A DNA stretch of 64,000 nt. Origin: Dromiciops gliroides (lineage: Eukaryota > Chordata > Mammalia > Microbiotheria > Microbiotheriidae). The notes below the pieces were generated by a model that was not told where the DNA came from, ran no database searches, and was given only the letters and a program-made list of their open reading frames with translations. The stretch is taken from positions 228,540,859 through 228,604,858 of the forward strand of contig NC_057866.1 in NCBI RefSeq assembly GCF_019393635.1, written 5' to 3'. The position numbers and the translations under genes are program-made. Below are positions 1 to 11,948 of this stretch, piece after piece. The stretch's first letter is position 1; every line of letters begins with the position of its first letter.

Positions 1-65
1 GTATATCCCAAAACTTTTTAAATGCCATAGTACAAATATATTATTTTCCCCATTTTACTGAAGAG

Positions 66-669
66 TGTAGGGGCCAAATTTAATATGGGGAAAGTTAATT
101 GAGTGGCTTGCCATAATATTGGGGTTCGGAAAATAATGAGGGACCTCTAGGTCCAAAGCTTGCTCCCCTCCAGACTGCCTTTTTTAGTTATTTTTCCCAA
201 GCCAATAAGAAAGGAGCTTAACAGCCTCTTTTCCACAAACGAATCAGGTTTTATTTAATGGGAATAAAATAAACAGCAAAGGTGAAATTAATAAAGTCAA
301 GGACAAGGGAATAGGGAAAAAGGAAAATAGATAATCTCCCTGGCTCTAGCCAAACTTACTTTCAGCTCAGCTAATTCAAAGGGCTGGATTTAACTCACCA
401 CCAGGGGTCTGTAATTTCAATGGGAGTCAGCCGCCAGTCTCTAGTCGGCTCTGAATGCTCCTCTAAGGCCAGAGAGAGACAGAGAGTGAGTCACTTCCTG
501 TTGGTGTCCCTTTTTCTACCTTTTTCTCCCTCCCCCAAAGGGGAGGTATTTCAAGTAGTGTGGCTGAGACTGGTTCCACAGCCTCTGAGGACACTCCTTC
601 TCAGGGTTGGCCAAGTTAAGCTAGGTCTAACAGGGTGGGCCAGGTGTGGCTAAAATCTAATCATCTTAC
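66..669. mobile_element. LTR-like element, copy 1 of family TGTA..CTTACA
   Basis: Starts tgtaggggccaaatttaata and ends atcttaca. The inner order is an A-rich 'aataaaataaac' part, then pyrimidine-rich and GC-richer segments. The opening block is shared with copies near 32.6 and 59.7 kb. The short inverted TG..CA ends suggest a solo LTR; orientation is uncertain. A small open frame at 420-653 is not a gene. Confidence 0.45.
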
Positions 670-670
670 A

Positions 671-1457
671 GTTTCTCATTCATGCCCAATTCAAACACTA
701 CTAAGTCAATCAAGTCGGACCCCTGGACTTCTGCCAAATTCCATTATTTTACCACAAGAAAAAATTGAGGCTAAAAGAATTAAGTGACTTGTTCAAGGTG
801 ATACAAATTGTAAGTGATCTTAAGGGCTTTGAGTGTTTGTTGGACAAATAAATGAATGAATTTAACTGCTCCCTTACAATTCTAACTCCATGATCCTTTG
901 ATCATCTACGTGGCTGCCCCAATTTACAGATGGAGATATTTCTGAGACAGAGAGAGGGGGAGCAACTTGCTTCCATAACTAAGAGGTTCCAATGACCTTG
1001 TGCTTTCCCCCCTGGACCACATGAAATTTACCAAAAAAGGCCAACATCTCCATAGAACAGAGTGAGACTTTGCACCAACGTCAAATGAAGGGATGTAGGA
1101 TTTTATGGTTTGTTTTAGTTGGAAAAATAATGCTTTCTTCTTGCCAAGAAGACAAAGGGCCATACACCAGTAGAGACATTTGATACCAAGGACTTAAAGA
1201 AAAAAAAAAAGAACTTAAAGGAAACCTCTGCCATCAAAGATGAGACCCCTGAACCATTGTAAAAGCAGAACAGAAATGTTGAGAGGTGTGTCATGGCCAT
1301 AGTATTAGATAGACGATTTCCCAAATTCAATGCAGCCTAATCTACTACTCTTCTTCCAATTTTAGAACCAGCGTATTATCTATCAGCTGTAGGCACTGCC
1401 ATATTTATTGATGAACTAACTTAGCAGGCTCTTTGCCCAAATGAATATAAAAATCTG
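671..1457. other. Unassigned stretch with an old MIR remnant
   Basis: About 736-835 resembles an antisense MIR core (gaggctaaaagaattaagtgacttg). The rest shows no gene or family I recognise. Small open frames at 924-1330 are AT-rich and lack similarity. Confidence 0.4.
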
Positions 1458-1470
1458 GGCAATATGTTTT

Positions 1471-1630
1471 GTTTTTTTTTTTGTTTTTTTTTTAGTGAGG
1501 CAATTGGGGTTAAGTGACTTGCCCAGGGTCACACAGCTAGTTAAGTGTTAAGTGTCTGAGGCCGGATTTGAACTCAGGTACTCCTGATTCCAGGGCCGGT
1601 GCTCTATCCACTGCGCCATCTAGCTGCCCC
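1471..1630 (-). mobile_element. WSINE1/MAR-type SINE, antisense, with 13-bp TSD
   Basis: Poly(T), then the antisense tRNA-like body ending gccatctagctgcccc. Flanked by ggcaatatgtttt at 1458-1470 and again at 1631-1643, which fixes both borders. Confidence 0.93.
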
Positions 1631-2052
1631 GGCAATATGTTTTTTATCGACTTTGTTTTTCTATTGTGGATGGTGAGGCTGATCACTTTCAAATGAATTT
1701 ATATTTTATTCAAGAAGCTTTGTAGTGTTTGTGAGTGCAATAAAATTAGTACAATGTACTCTGCAAATAGGAGAATTTGAAAAGTAAAAAAAGAGAAGGA
1801 CATCCTCTATGACATTGATAAATACCTTAGGTGAGCAGGTATTCTTGTCTTATGTCTTATTTGATGTTGCTGCTTAGTGGATTATTAGCTACATCTCCAC
1901 AGACTCCCTTAACATTTGGGAGCCATTTTGAAGCACTCTAGTTCTTGATAGAATCAATTCCCTGGATTCCAGTCATGTGAATGGTTTCTTTTCCCAGAAA
2001 GGGTGTATGAGATCCATTTCTATCTGAAACCTAGTTTTAAAAAAGACGAGAA

Positions 2053-2202
2053 GGCAGCTAGGTGGCGCAGTGGATAAAGCACCAGCCCTGGATTCAGGAG
2101 GACCTGAGTTCAAATCCAGCCTCTGACACGTGACACTTACTAGCTGTGTGACCCTGGGCAAGTCACTTAACCCTCATTGCCCTGCCTTAAAAAAAAAAAA
2201 AT
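2053..2202 (+). mobile_element. WSINE1/MAR-type SINE, sense
   Basis: ggcagctaggtggcgcagtgg head, body through gggcaagtcacttaaccctc and an A-tail. Flanks aagacgagaa (2043-2052) and aagatgagaa (2204-2213) form a near-perfect duplication. Confidence 0.92.
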
Positions 2203-2404
2203 AAGATGAGAACCAGATGAAAATAACAATAGTATCCATTATCATCATCATTTATAACACTATCAGAATGATCTGGCTTACCTGTGGTGCATACCAAGTT
2301 CTAGAGTTGTGTTATTCTTCATGTACTTTACTTTGTGAGCATGTACTGTTAATGATATTTCATTCTCCTCTTCAGCGTTTTACAAATGAGCTTTTTATTG
2401 TATA

Positions 2405-2633
2405 GTCATTCAGTCACGTCTGATTCTTTGTGACCATGCTGTCCATGAGATTTTCTTGATAAAACACTGGAGTGGTTTGCCATTTCCTTTTCCAGTAGAT
2501 TACTACAAACAGAAGTTAAGTGACCTACCCAGGGTCACACAGCTAGTGAGTGTCTGAGACTGGATTTGAATCAGGTTTTCCTAACTCCAGGCCCAGTGCT
2601 CTATCAACTGAACCACCAAGCTTCCAAATAAGC
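2405..2633 (-). mobile_element. RTE-tailed marsupial SINE, antisense
   Basis: Begins with the antisense BovB/RTE-like tail (cattcagtcacgtctgattc ... actggagtggtttgccattt), then the antisense MIR/tRNA-like body with gggtcacacagctagtgagt, ending ccaccaagcttcc. Confidence 0.8.
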
Positions 2634-2640
2634 TTGTAAT

Positions 2641-3290
2641 CCAAATAAATGTGATAATTAAGAGCCAGGTAATTGACTTCATTGATTACTAATTCAAAGA
2701 AGGATCATTTCTCCTATTAATTAGAGACAAACCTTTCAGTGACTAGAGAAGGAGGCAGAAAAAAAGTTTCCAGAACCTTGTAATCTTTAAGTTTTAAATT
2801 TAGGCCTTCAGGCTGCCCAGGCAGCTGAGATATCATTCCCATCTTTCACATGGTCATTCATCCTTTACAGTGATGCAAGAAAAGAGTGAGCCTGCATCAG
2901 TACCCTTCATCTGAACTCTCATATTTCATCAGAAAAAAAATGGGGAGGGAGAACAGGATTCATTAAGGAAAGGTCAGAATTTTCCTTTGACTTGCAGGAA
3001 ATTAAAGAGTTCAAGCATATTGGGAACCAGTTTAAAAAAAAAAAAAGCAACTGTACTGATTGTTTTAAAATCTTGCCAGGTAGAAAGCCAGAAAACAGCT
3101 GCTACTTATGACATAACGGCAAAGGACAGGCCATTCACTTAATAACTGGCAATACTAATGAGATATTCCTGATAAATTACAAAGAAATTGCAGTTGCAGT
3201 TACTATAAACAACTTGGGAGGGATGCTGTTGAGAAGGCTGAAATTTATTCTTGACATTCTTGCTTATATCCTTTCAAAATGTGTACTTTT
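2641..3290. other. No recognisable feature
   Basis: AT-rich unique-looking sequence. No coding, RNA or repeat family was recognised. Confidence 0.4.
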
Positions 3291-3297
3291 TGGTGCA

Positions 3298-3515
3298 GAA
3301 AAATAGAATGCCAGCCCTGGAGTCAGGAAGACTCATCATCAGTTCACTCTGGCCTCAGACACTTACTAGCTATGTGATCCTGGACAAGTCACTTAACCAT
3401 GTTTCCCTCAGTTTCCTCACCTGTAAAATGTGTTGGACATGGAAATGGCAAACCACTCTAGTATCTTTGCCAAGAAAACCCCAAATAGGTTTACTGAACA
3501 ACAACACTCTTAAAT
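3298..3515 (+). mobile_element. RTE-tailed marsupial SINE, sense
   Basis: Truncated head (gaatgccagccctggagtca), body tgtgatcctggacaagtcac, and a tail with aaatggcaaaccactctagt then tttgccaagaaaaccccaaa, the same RTE-like tail as at 21.7 kb. Confidence 0.8.
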
Positions 3516-3727
3516 ATCTGTTAATATATATGAATAGCCTCATAATTTGACAAGTCACAAGTGACAAGTGATCATCCCAACTACACTAAATGTATGTACA
3601 GGTACCTAAGACCTAATAGCACTCATTAGAATAGCGTGAACCTAGCTTTCATTAGAGGATTTAGAAATAGCAATTAGTACTCATGCAAAATATCCCCTCT
3701 TAAGAAAAAAAGTCAAAACCATTTGTA

Positions 3728-3935
3728 ATATAATTGAGAGGCAATATGGTACAGTGAAAAGAATGGTGGCCCTGGGCTTGGAGGACATGGGTTCAAATCC
3801 CATCTTTGCTACTTACTGTGTGACCTTGGGCAAGTCACAACCATTCTGGGCCTCCATTTCCTTTGCCACATAAGGTAAGGAGTTGGATGAAATATCCTCC
3901 AAATTCCTTTCCAATTTTATGATCCTTTCATTAGA
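3728..3935 (+). repeat. MIR
   Basis: Full-looking MIR: gaggcaatatggtacagtg head, gttcaaatcccatctttgct, gtgtgaccttgggcaagtca and the CORE/tail tttcctttgcc ... tatgatcc. Confidence 0.8.
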
Positions 3936-4199
3936 AATCCAGCTTTAGACTTTTGCTTAAATGAACAAACTTCTTTTCATCCTAAACCTTTTTCTTCCTT
4001 ACTCTTTCTCAGTTTCTGGCATTTATACAGTCTCACTGAGAGTCTTTAGGAATGACACCATCCCTGGCTGCTTTTCCCAGTACTGGTTGCCCTTTCATGC
4101 ATTGGTTGTGATGGGGGAGTCAGAATACTCCTTACATTTCCACTTCCAACTTCTCTCCACCACCATCACTCAGCCTTCTTTGAGGCTCAGACTATCCTA

Positions 4200-4976
4200 A
4201 TTTATCATCTAATCAAGATTTCTGTGGCTACTTTCTCCAAACCCTCAAGACATTCTCCTTCCTTACTCAATGAATTCAGGGCCTGGCTCACAAACTCTCG
4301 CTCCACCTCTGACTCCATCATCTTAGGTGACTTCAGTGTACATATTAATGTTCCCTCAAATACTCTAAATTCCTAGTAACTCAATGCACTCAGTTCCCAA
4401 GATCAACTCCTCTACCTCACCTCAGAACACATAGAGAGAATCATATCTTTGATTTTGCAATCACCATCAAATGTTCCTTATCCATGTTCAAGATCTTTGA
4501 ATTGTTTATGCAATGATAATTCCAGCCAGTTCCCATAGCCTGCTCCTCTATTCTACCTCAGCTATTCTCAGAAGCACCTTTGACCTTACCATCATCCACA
4601 AAAGTTCTACTTCCAAGTTCACACATTGACCTGTGAACAAGTCTTGTCATTTTTACCTTCACAATATTTCCCACATACATCTCTGACCCTGCCACCACCT
4701 TGGCATAGGCCCTCATCACCTCACACCTGGACCAGCAAGTACTGAATAGTTCAGGTTTAACTGTGTCAACCACCTGTTCAAACTCCAGTGGTTTTGCATT
4801 ACCTCCAGGAGCAAATATAAAATGCTCTGGTATCCAAAGCCTTTCACAGCCTAGTCCCTTCCTACTCTACCATCTGGTTAGATTCATCCACTTGCTGATT
4901 CTCAGAGAGAACACTCAGGAGTGCCTTTTCACTGTCTGTCCTCAGTGACTGGAATGTTCTCCCTCTTCACCACTGC
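4200..4976 (+). mobile_element. L2-clade LINE fragment
   Basis: C- and T-rich sequence with the hallmark blocks cacacctggaccagcaagta, cctccaggagcaaatataaaatgctctgg, and gactggaatgttctccctc, typical of the 3' part of ancient L2-type LINEs. No open frame survives. Confidence 0.55.
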
Positions 4977-4977
4977 C

Positions 4978-5622
4978 TCCTCACCTTGATGTAGTAATAG
5001 GGATGGATTTAATTGATCAAACTGATCATGAGCATTCCAAAGAATGACAAGACTCAGTGACTCAGGTTCCCAAGTTTTATTGAAATACTGTGGTGACCAC
5101 AGGGAGACACCAAGGAGATAAGTATCTCGAGGAAGGAAAATGGTTATATTTATAGTGAGAAAAAAGTAGGTTATCTCCTCATTATCTCCTTGTGGGAGGT
5201 TCATGGGAGGTCTTAGCCTAATTTGGACTTCCTGGGGTCCTAAGACATCCTCTGAGGCAAGTACATTTTTCCTTGGAGGTGTGCTTTTGAGGTTTACATG
5301 TCATTAGGTGAACCTAAGAATACATTTGGTTCTTTCTGCACATGTCCCTAAAGACAGGCTTAAACTTGTCAGACCCAGAAGGTCTCAATGTTTATGATCT
5401 CTCTTTACTTAAGATCTGGTTTCTAGGTGTCCTGTCATCTAGCAATATTAATGGCTATTAATGGTGAATGATCCCTAGTTACTGTTTCTATTGGTGCTGT
5501 TGGTTGATGGGGACTAACCTTCTTGGTTACTGTAAGAACACAAACCTTAGTTTTTCTGTTAACCCTTGTAGGTACTATTGATCTTAGGTTATCTGTTAAC
5601 CCCTTTTTTAGTCTCTTCCATC
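4978..5622 (-). mobile_element. 3' LTR of an endogenous retrovirus (minus strand)
   Basis: On the minus strand it lies directly after a polypurine tract and the env remnant. It contains AATAAA (in plus ccaagttttattgaaat near 5075) near its far end, as expected for R/U5. The outer border is approximate because a target duplication could not be identified. The LTR is repeat-masked-like, with no coding. Confidence 0.55.
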
Positions 5623-5635
5623 ACTTTCCCCCTTT
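5623..5635 (-). other. Retroviral polypurine tract
   Basis: The minus strand reads aaagggggaaagt, a classic plus-strand primer next to a 3' LTR. It lies between the env remnant and the LTR, giving the order env-PPT-LTR on the minus strand. Confidence 0.6.
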
Positions 5636-5689
5636 CATATGCCCTAGAAAAGGGGACGAAGATAATTTCTTCTGTATGTACTTCCTGCT

Positions 5690-6040
5690 GAGTGGGGCCC
5701 ACAGAGGTCTAGGAACTGAGGGAAATATAGGAGCCAGAATTATAAATGCAAGGGCCACAACACAAAACACAAATGATTAACAGACCAAGAAGTAACAGGG
5801 ACCCTAATACAGAATAAATCTAAGATGTCCATTAAAAAAACAGATAGAACAAACGGTTGTCAGCCATCTAGGTGGAGACATCGTGCAACCTCTGTACGTG
5901 GAGCACGGAGCAAGAGGTGTTCTTCTAGACCATACAGACTCCACCTTCTGTGGCCAACAGATAGTCCAGCACAATCCGGTTGTCCAGGACTATATTTACC
6001 AGAGAGTTTATGGACTCTTCCAATTCTTGTAACCCATATA
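5690..6040 (-). pseudogene. ERV env transmembrane-subunit remnant
   Basis: On the minus strand, 5957-6000 encodes a short stretch with the pattern N-R-x-x-L-D-x-L, then G-G-x-C, as found in the ectodomain of gammaretrovirus-type transmembrane envelope subunits. In-frame stops follow shortly after the cysteine and again about 20 codons on, so the gene is dead. Its upstream part is interrupted by an L1 3' end at about 6040. No restored reading is given. Confidence 0.6.
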
Positions 6041-6205
6041 AAATTACTAATATGATAATGTTTTATATAATTGCACATGTATTACCTATATCTGACTGCT
6101 TACTGCCTCAGGGAGGGCTGCAGGAAGGAAGGGAAGGAGAGATAAAATTTGAAACTCAATTTTTTAATGTAAATGTTTATTCTTTTAAAAACAAACAAAT
6201 AAAAA
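6040..6205 (+). mobile_element. L1 3' end fragment
   Basis: Short copy of the marsupial L1 3' terminus: actaatatgataatgtttta ... attgcacatgtattacctat ... gactgcttactgcctcaggg, ending ttttaaaaacaaacaaataaa. It sits at the 5' edge of the env remnant. Confidence 0.75.
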
Positions 6206-6845
6206 CACAGCAAATTCTGGAGGTTTGGAGATTAATCATTAAGGAGTTTGAAGAGTAATCACTTTTAGATTGCAGGGGAAAACTCCTAGGGTTTGTGGTA
6301 ATTCCAGGAACTCACTCCCTTCTGAAATATCTTAGTAAGCACTGGGGTACCACTCTGTAGAATGTTTTAAGGAAAAATAAGTATTAAATTTTATAAAAGT
6401 TAAAGGCAGATGACTCTTCCCCTGAAGATTGATGGCTCCATTGTGCTAAGGCAATGAAGGAAGGCAGATAATTTGGAAGGAACCCCAGAGTGAAAAAAGA
6501 AAAATAAAACGGGTAAAGGTTTACACTTCACAGCAAGGATTGTTTAAACCAAAGATCTCTGGTCGGAGACCCTCTCTCTCTCATTCTGTTAACCCCTCTC
6601 ATCTCAGATCAGATTCTCAAATCCAAGTGTTGAAAAACAATGCTAGAAAAATGTAGGGAAATTTGAATTATGTTCTGGTTAAAGAAATTTATTAGCTATG
6701 TAATCTTAGGCAAGTTATCTTACTCTGCTCCAGTTTCCTGATCTGTAAAGAAGGAAAATAAACTGAGGGAATTTTTCCCCCATCGTGATATATGACATTG
6801 TGGTAACTATGTCCCTCTTGTTCCCTTTTTTTGTTTTTTGTTTTT
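6206..6845. other. Unassigned stretch
   Basis: No gene seen. It may be further decayed retroviral DNA upstream of the env remnant, but no motif supports that. Confidence 0.3.
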
Positions 6846-6982
6846 TGGCAGGGCAATGAGGGTTAAGTGACTTGCCCAGGGTCACACAGCTAGTAAGTGT
6901 TAAGTGTCTGAGGCCGGATTTGAACTCAGGTCCTCCTGGATCCAGGGCCGGTGCTTTATACACTGCACCACCTAGCTGCCCC
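6846..6982 (-). mobile_element. WSINE1/MAR-type SINE, antisense
   Basis: ggcagggcaatgagggttaa ... gcaccacctagctgccccc; the variant with a 'gcagggcaatgaggg' 3' end rather than 'gaggcaattgggg'. Confidence 0.92.
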
Positions 6983-6984
6983 CC

Positions 6985-7498
6985 TCTTTTTCCTTTTATA
7001 GCTAATTTCTATAATCAAGAAGTTTTGTAAGTACAATAGATTGATACTGGAACATCTCCAAGTAACTAATATAAGATGCAAGTCTATGTTTGTGGTCAAA
7101 TTATAATATAGGGATGATAGCCTTCCTCCTAAGGGGGAAATGATTAGGCAAAGCAATAAGACAAAGATGTAATGTGAAAGTTTTCTAAATAAATGGAGTA
7201 GTAAATTTTAAGGAAAGCAACAGGATTAGATGTTTTTCTAGGAACTATATACAGATGCATATAATTGGCTTCTAAATTTATCTGTTGTAAACAATCAGGC
7301 TTTGAATATGTTTTAGCAATAAATTCTCACAATTGGATTAAGGATTTATTAATTAAGGATTAATTGGATTTTACACATAAATTGTATTGATAATGGTAAA
7401 GAAAGTGAAATTATTTTCCCATTTTTAAAGTATCTGTCTTATAATATTAAAAGGCAGGGGAGTTCATTTTACAGTTGGACCCTGATAATTCTTTCTTT
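6985..7498. other. AT-rich, no feature recognised
   Basis: No coding or repeat assignment. Confidence 0.4.
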
Positions 7499-7641
7499 CT
7501 TTTCACAAGGCAACGAGGGTTAAGTGAATTGCCCATGGTCATCCAGCTAGTAAGTGTCAAGTGTCTGAGGCTGGATTTGAACTCAGGTCCTCCTGAATCC
7601 AGAGCCCAGTGCTTTAATCCTCTGCGACACCTAGCTGCCCC
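7499..7641 (-). mobile_element. WSINE1/MAR-type SINE, antisense
   Basis: cacaaggcaacgagggttaa ... gcgacacctagctgccccc; divergent copy. Confidence 0.9.
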
Positions 7642-7799
7642 CAACCCTCATAAATTTTTTAAAAAGTTTTATATCAGGTTCAGGATTTAGGTAAGGATAG
7701 AAATAGCAAATGGAATATATTAACTGAAATTCTCTGAAGTTTCAAGATTAGAGAACCAAAATTAAGTCACTGTACCAAATTATATTAAATCTTGATACT

Positions 7800-8602
7800 A
7801 GCCGAATTATCTAGGAATCTCTAGATTTGGAACCAGAGAAGCAGAGCCCCCTTCAGAGCTGTCCTGAGAATAAGGCCTATGGTCCAAGAAAAGATATCTA
7901 GGTACCAGATGACTGACTACATGAGACATCTGGACTCAAAATGGACGTTGAAATGTGTCACTAGGATACAAGGAGAGTTGATGTTAATTTGTGATAATTA
8001 CTGTATTGCTTTGGTCTTTTGTTTTGAGATGTTTTATGTTTGTTTTCCTGGTTACCTTGGTGACATGTAAATCTCCCCTCTCAAAACTAGTTCATTGTAC
8101 GTGATCTGTAATCTGACATAAATGTAACTATATTTATAAGGGTTCCTACCAGAAACTACCAGGTCCTTCTAACTACTCACAAAGCTTCCAAAGTTGTGGG
8201 TGTACTCCTGGATCACCTAAAGAAAATCCCTGCTCCTGAGTGGACAGCAGAACCCTCCAGGGACCAGAAGCAGCCAACTTCCAGATGAGAATACTGTCCC
8301 AAGATTTCAGAAGACAACTGAATATATTGTTCTAGTTTTTTTTCTTCTTCCCTTGTGTTATGTGCCCAGCCACCAAGGCCCTGATTCAAGTGTGTGTTGG
8401 CATTTATCCCCTCTACATTCTTGCCCCTTCCATTTTCTGCTTGCAAGCAAACAACGTCTAACAATAATGCCTGGAACATGCTTCCCCAATAGGTTCCCTC
8501 AAGGAACTGACCCCCTGGGGAATATCTCATCCTGACCCAACTGGCCTCTTGTGGTTGTTAGCCAGAAGGGTAGAGGCTCTTTCAGACCCTCTCCCTTTGA
8601 CC
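7800..8602 (+). other. Possible ERV internal region, unassigned
   Basis: Directly precedes a polypurine tract and LTR, so by position it may be the 3' internal part of a plus-strand provirus. I see no env or pol motif in it; short open frames at 7879-8070 and 8353-8535 have no recognisable similarity. Confidence 0.3.
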
Positions 8603-9037
8603 AAAAGGGGGAATATTAGGAGGTCCCCTTTTTCCAGAGCCAAGGCCCAGCAAGCAAGCTGTGCCCTGAGCTTGGCAGGACAACAATCCTTTGTGATCAC
8701 CCTCTGGATGATCTCACCCTCTGGAAAAATCATACAATCTGCCAGGTGTTCTCTGATCTGGGCAAGCACAGGACAAACTCAGAAAGTCCTGCAATGAATC
8801 AAGCTTGTCACATGCTTGCTTCCCCCTCATCATCATGGCTACAACTCACTGGGCAGTCATAAATATTGAGATCTCCTCACACTACCTCAGGTCCCCTGAC
8901 TAGGAACAGGACCCTGGCACATGTGTTTGTAGCCCTCCTTGCTTGCAAGCCCTTTTCCTCACTCTGAAAATAAAACTTCTCTCTAATTCCTGACTCACCT
9001 GTCTCTGGCCTGCTCTGTTTGGCTCCAGACATTCACA
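8603..9037 (+). mobile_element. ERV polypurine tract and 3' LTR (plus strand)
   Basis: PPT aaaagggggaa at 8603-8613, then an LTR of about 424 bp: TATA-like cataaatatt at 8858-8867, AATAAA at 8969-8974, and a U5-like end running ctgactcacctgtctctggc to attcaca at 9037. The order and spacing of TATA, AATAAA and U5 fit a gammaretrovirus-type LTR. The 5' border is inferred from the PPT. Confidence 0.7.
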
Positions 9038-9387
9038 AGTTAGAGGCTGGTTTCAGTTAGAGGCTGTTTCTGACTAATTGCCACAAGCAAAAGTCATCTC
9101 CAAGTAGATAAATGGTTAAAGGATACAAACAGTTCTCTAACTTCAAAGGAGGCAAGAAAACCTACTTCTTCATTCATTTCCCACTTGGCTGCTCTCCTTT
9201 GGACATGTCCACTGTGCACAAAAGTAGATTATAGATGGCTTTCTAGGATGTGTTGATACTTTTGGTTAGGCAGAAAGTAATAAAATTTCAGAGGCTTTCG
9301 GCCCACAGAACAATGAAAAAGCTTAGAGAAAAAAAGAGGAATTGAGGTGGGGCAGGATGGAGGGAGTGTACTTTGAAAGAACACAAA

Positions 9388-9409
9388 CACACACACACAC
9401 ACACACACC
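9388..9409. repeat. (CA)n microsatellite
   Basis: About eleven CA units inside 9038-9700, a stretch with no other recognised feature. Confidence 0.9.
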
Positions 9410-10720
9410 CCTTCCCAGATCAAGGAGTAGCAGCCACAACGGACATAAAGAAGAAGAAAAAACCCAACCCTGTCTTTACTCTAAGTATATTTTTCAAATG
9501 GTAGATAACAGAAATCACATTGTTAGCTCCTTATTTTCCCTTGGTTGGGATGGGAGTACAATTGTTCTTTGTTCCAGTGTCTTCTTCCTAGCCTTTCTCT
9601 ACACAGATAGAGACTAGGTCTATGACTTAATTCATATAAGGAGTTCTCAGAGTGAAGAAATTCCCTTTTCCAATGCATGTCAACACCCTCTCTGAAACCT
9701 ACACAGGCACGCCTTGTTTTGTACTTTGTTTCACAGATTTTGAGATGTTTATAAATTGAAGGTTTTGGCCACCATGTTTGGTCAGCACCATTTTTCCAAC
9801 AGCTCATGTTCACATCATATCTCTTTGTCACATTTTGGTAATTCTCACAATATTTCAAATGTTTTCATTAATATTATATCTGTTATGGTGATCAATGACC
9901 AGTGATCTTTGATGTTACTATGTATAGTAACTGTTTTGAGGCATAGCAAACTGGACTCTTATAAGATAATGAATGTTGTCTTCTGACTGACTGCTCCGCC
10001 AACTGCTGGTCTGTGTCTCTCTCCCTCTCCTCTGAATTCCCTATTTCCTAAGATTTAGTTTTGAAATTGGACCAAGGGGGGCAGAGCCAATATGGTGGAG
10101 GAAAGGCTGTGACTCTCGGAGCTCCCAACACATCTGTCCACACAGCTCCAAAAAATGCCTGGAGCAGCAGAACCCAAAAAAGAACAGAGTAAGATTGTTT
10201 TCCAGTCAAAGACAGCTTAGAAGTTTGGCAGGAGAGATTTGTTATACCAGAGTGAGAGAGGAACTCAGCTCACGGTGAAGATCTAGTCCCAGGCAGGCCG
10301 TGCCCCCAGAGTCTCAGAATCTTCAGTGTCAGTGGGTTCTTCTGAATCTCGGCTCATGGACTGGTGAGGGGGTCCAGTAGTTGCCTGGAGGGAAATAGTG
10401 GGAGTCTCTGAGGGAGCAGAGGTGGATACCCAGGAACTAGATTTGAGTGGAAGAGGCCCAGTGGGGAGGGGGAACAGACGTGCCAAGCTTGCAGACTACA
10501 GAGAATCAGATTTCAATGAGATTTCTGCTTCTGGGTTAAAGACCAAGCAGGTCTGTGATTGCTTATAGGCCAGACAGGCTGAGAACGAGCCTCTCCTTAA
10601 ATCATACCACCTGGGATCCCCTGAATCTTGGGACAGTGCATCCTGGAAGCAGTGCTCCAACTTTAATAAGGAATTAAAAGCCAAGAAACAAGTGGCCAAG
10701 ATGAGCAGGCAGAGAAAGCA

Positions 10721-11691
10721 GTGAACCATGGAAAGTTTCTTAGGGCAGATCAAAATATACCCTCAGAAGATAATAACAAAGTCAAAACTCCTACATCCAA
10801 AGCTTCCAAGAAAAATTTGGATTGGTTTCAGGCCATGGAAGTGCTCACAAAGGACTTTGAAGACAAAGTAAGAGAGGTAGAGGAAAAAATGGAAAGAGAA
10901 ATGAGAGTGATGCAGGAGGGTCATGAAAAAAAGTCAACAGCTTGAAAAGCCAAATTGGCCAAATGGAAAAGGAGGCACAAAAGCTCTCTCAAGAAAATAA
11001 TTGCTTAAGAATTAGGATAGAGTAAATAGAAGCTAATGACCTTATAAGAAATCAAGACACAATAAAGCAAATCCAAATGAATAAAAAAATAGAGGGCAAT
11101 ATGAAATATCTCATTGGAAAAACAGCTGACCTGGAAAATAGATCCAGGAGAGATAATTTGAAAATCATTGGACTGCATGAAAAACATGACCAAAAAAGGA
11201 GCTTAGACATCACCTTCCAAGAAATTGTCAGGGAAAATTGCCCTGATATTTTAGAAGCAGAAGGTAAAATAGAAATGGAAAGAATCCATTGATCACCTCA
11301 TGAAAGATTCCAAAATGAATACTTCCAGGAACATTATAGCCAAATTTCAGAGATCTGGGGTCAAGGAGAAAATATTTCAAGCAGCTAAAAATAAACAATT
11401 AAAGTACTGTGGAGCTACAGTCAGGATAACCAAAGATCTAGCAGCTTCTACATGAAAGGACCAGAAGGCATGGGATATGATATTCTAGAGGGCAAAGGAA
11501 CTGGGATTACAACCAAGAATCACCTACCCAGCAAAACCAAGTATAATCTTTCAGGGGAAAAATGGGACTTCAATGAAAAATATGACTTTCAGGTATTTGT
11601 GATGAAAAGACCTGAACTGAATAGAAAATTTGACTTTCAAATACAAGACCCTAGAAAAGCAAAAAAAGTAAATAGGAAAAAGAAATCATGA
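10721..11691 (+). pseudogene. HAL1/L1 ORF1 remnant
   Basis: Pieces of one ORF1: a coiled-coil part at 10721-10945 (EVEEKMEREMRVMQEGH), an RRM-region part at 11077-11292 with the L1 ORF1 hallmark LENRSRRDNLKIIGLHE, and a C-terminal part around 11440-11691 (EKYDFQVF). Frames change near 10930 and stops occur at 11030 and 11291, so no ORF1 protein can be made. Confidence 0.8.
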
Positions 11692-11839
11692 GGGATGTTA
11701 AAAGGTTAAACTACATGGGAAGATGATACTTCTAACTCATAAGAACTTTCTCAATATTAGGAGAGCTGAAATGAATATACTTAGAAGGCATAGTTGTGAA
11801 TTGCATATGAAAGGATGATATCTGTTAAAAATTTATTTT

Positions 11840-11948
11840 TTGTTTGTCCTTTTTTTGTGGGGCAGTCAGGGTGGGGTGGCTGGATTTGGGCTCAGGGTCT
11901 CCTGGGTCCAGGGCCGGTGCTTTGTCCACTGTGTCACCTAATTGCCCC
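11840..11948 (-). mobile_element. Degraded SINE inside HAL1, antisense
   Basis: ttttttgtggggcagtcagg ... ggccggtgctttgtccactg ... cacctaattgcccc; the middle of the usual body is lost. Confidence 0.7.

Noticed and set aside
8213..8530. 105-codon minus-strand frame as a gene
   Set aside because: It lies opposite the presumed proviral strand, without motifs or splice or start context.
9523..9858. 111-codon minus-strand frame
   Set aside because: It overlaps the Tigger1 left arm and has no transposase similarity; chance.
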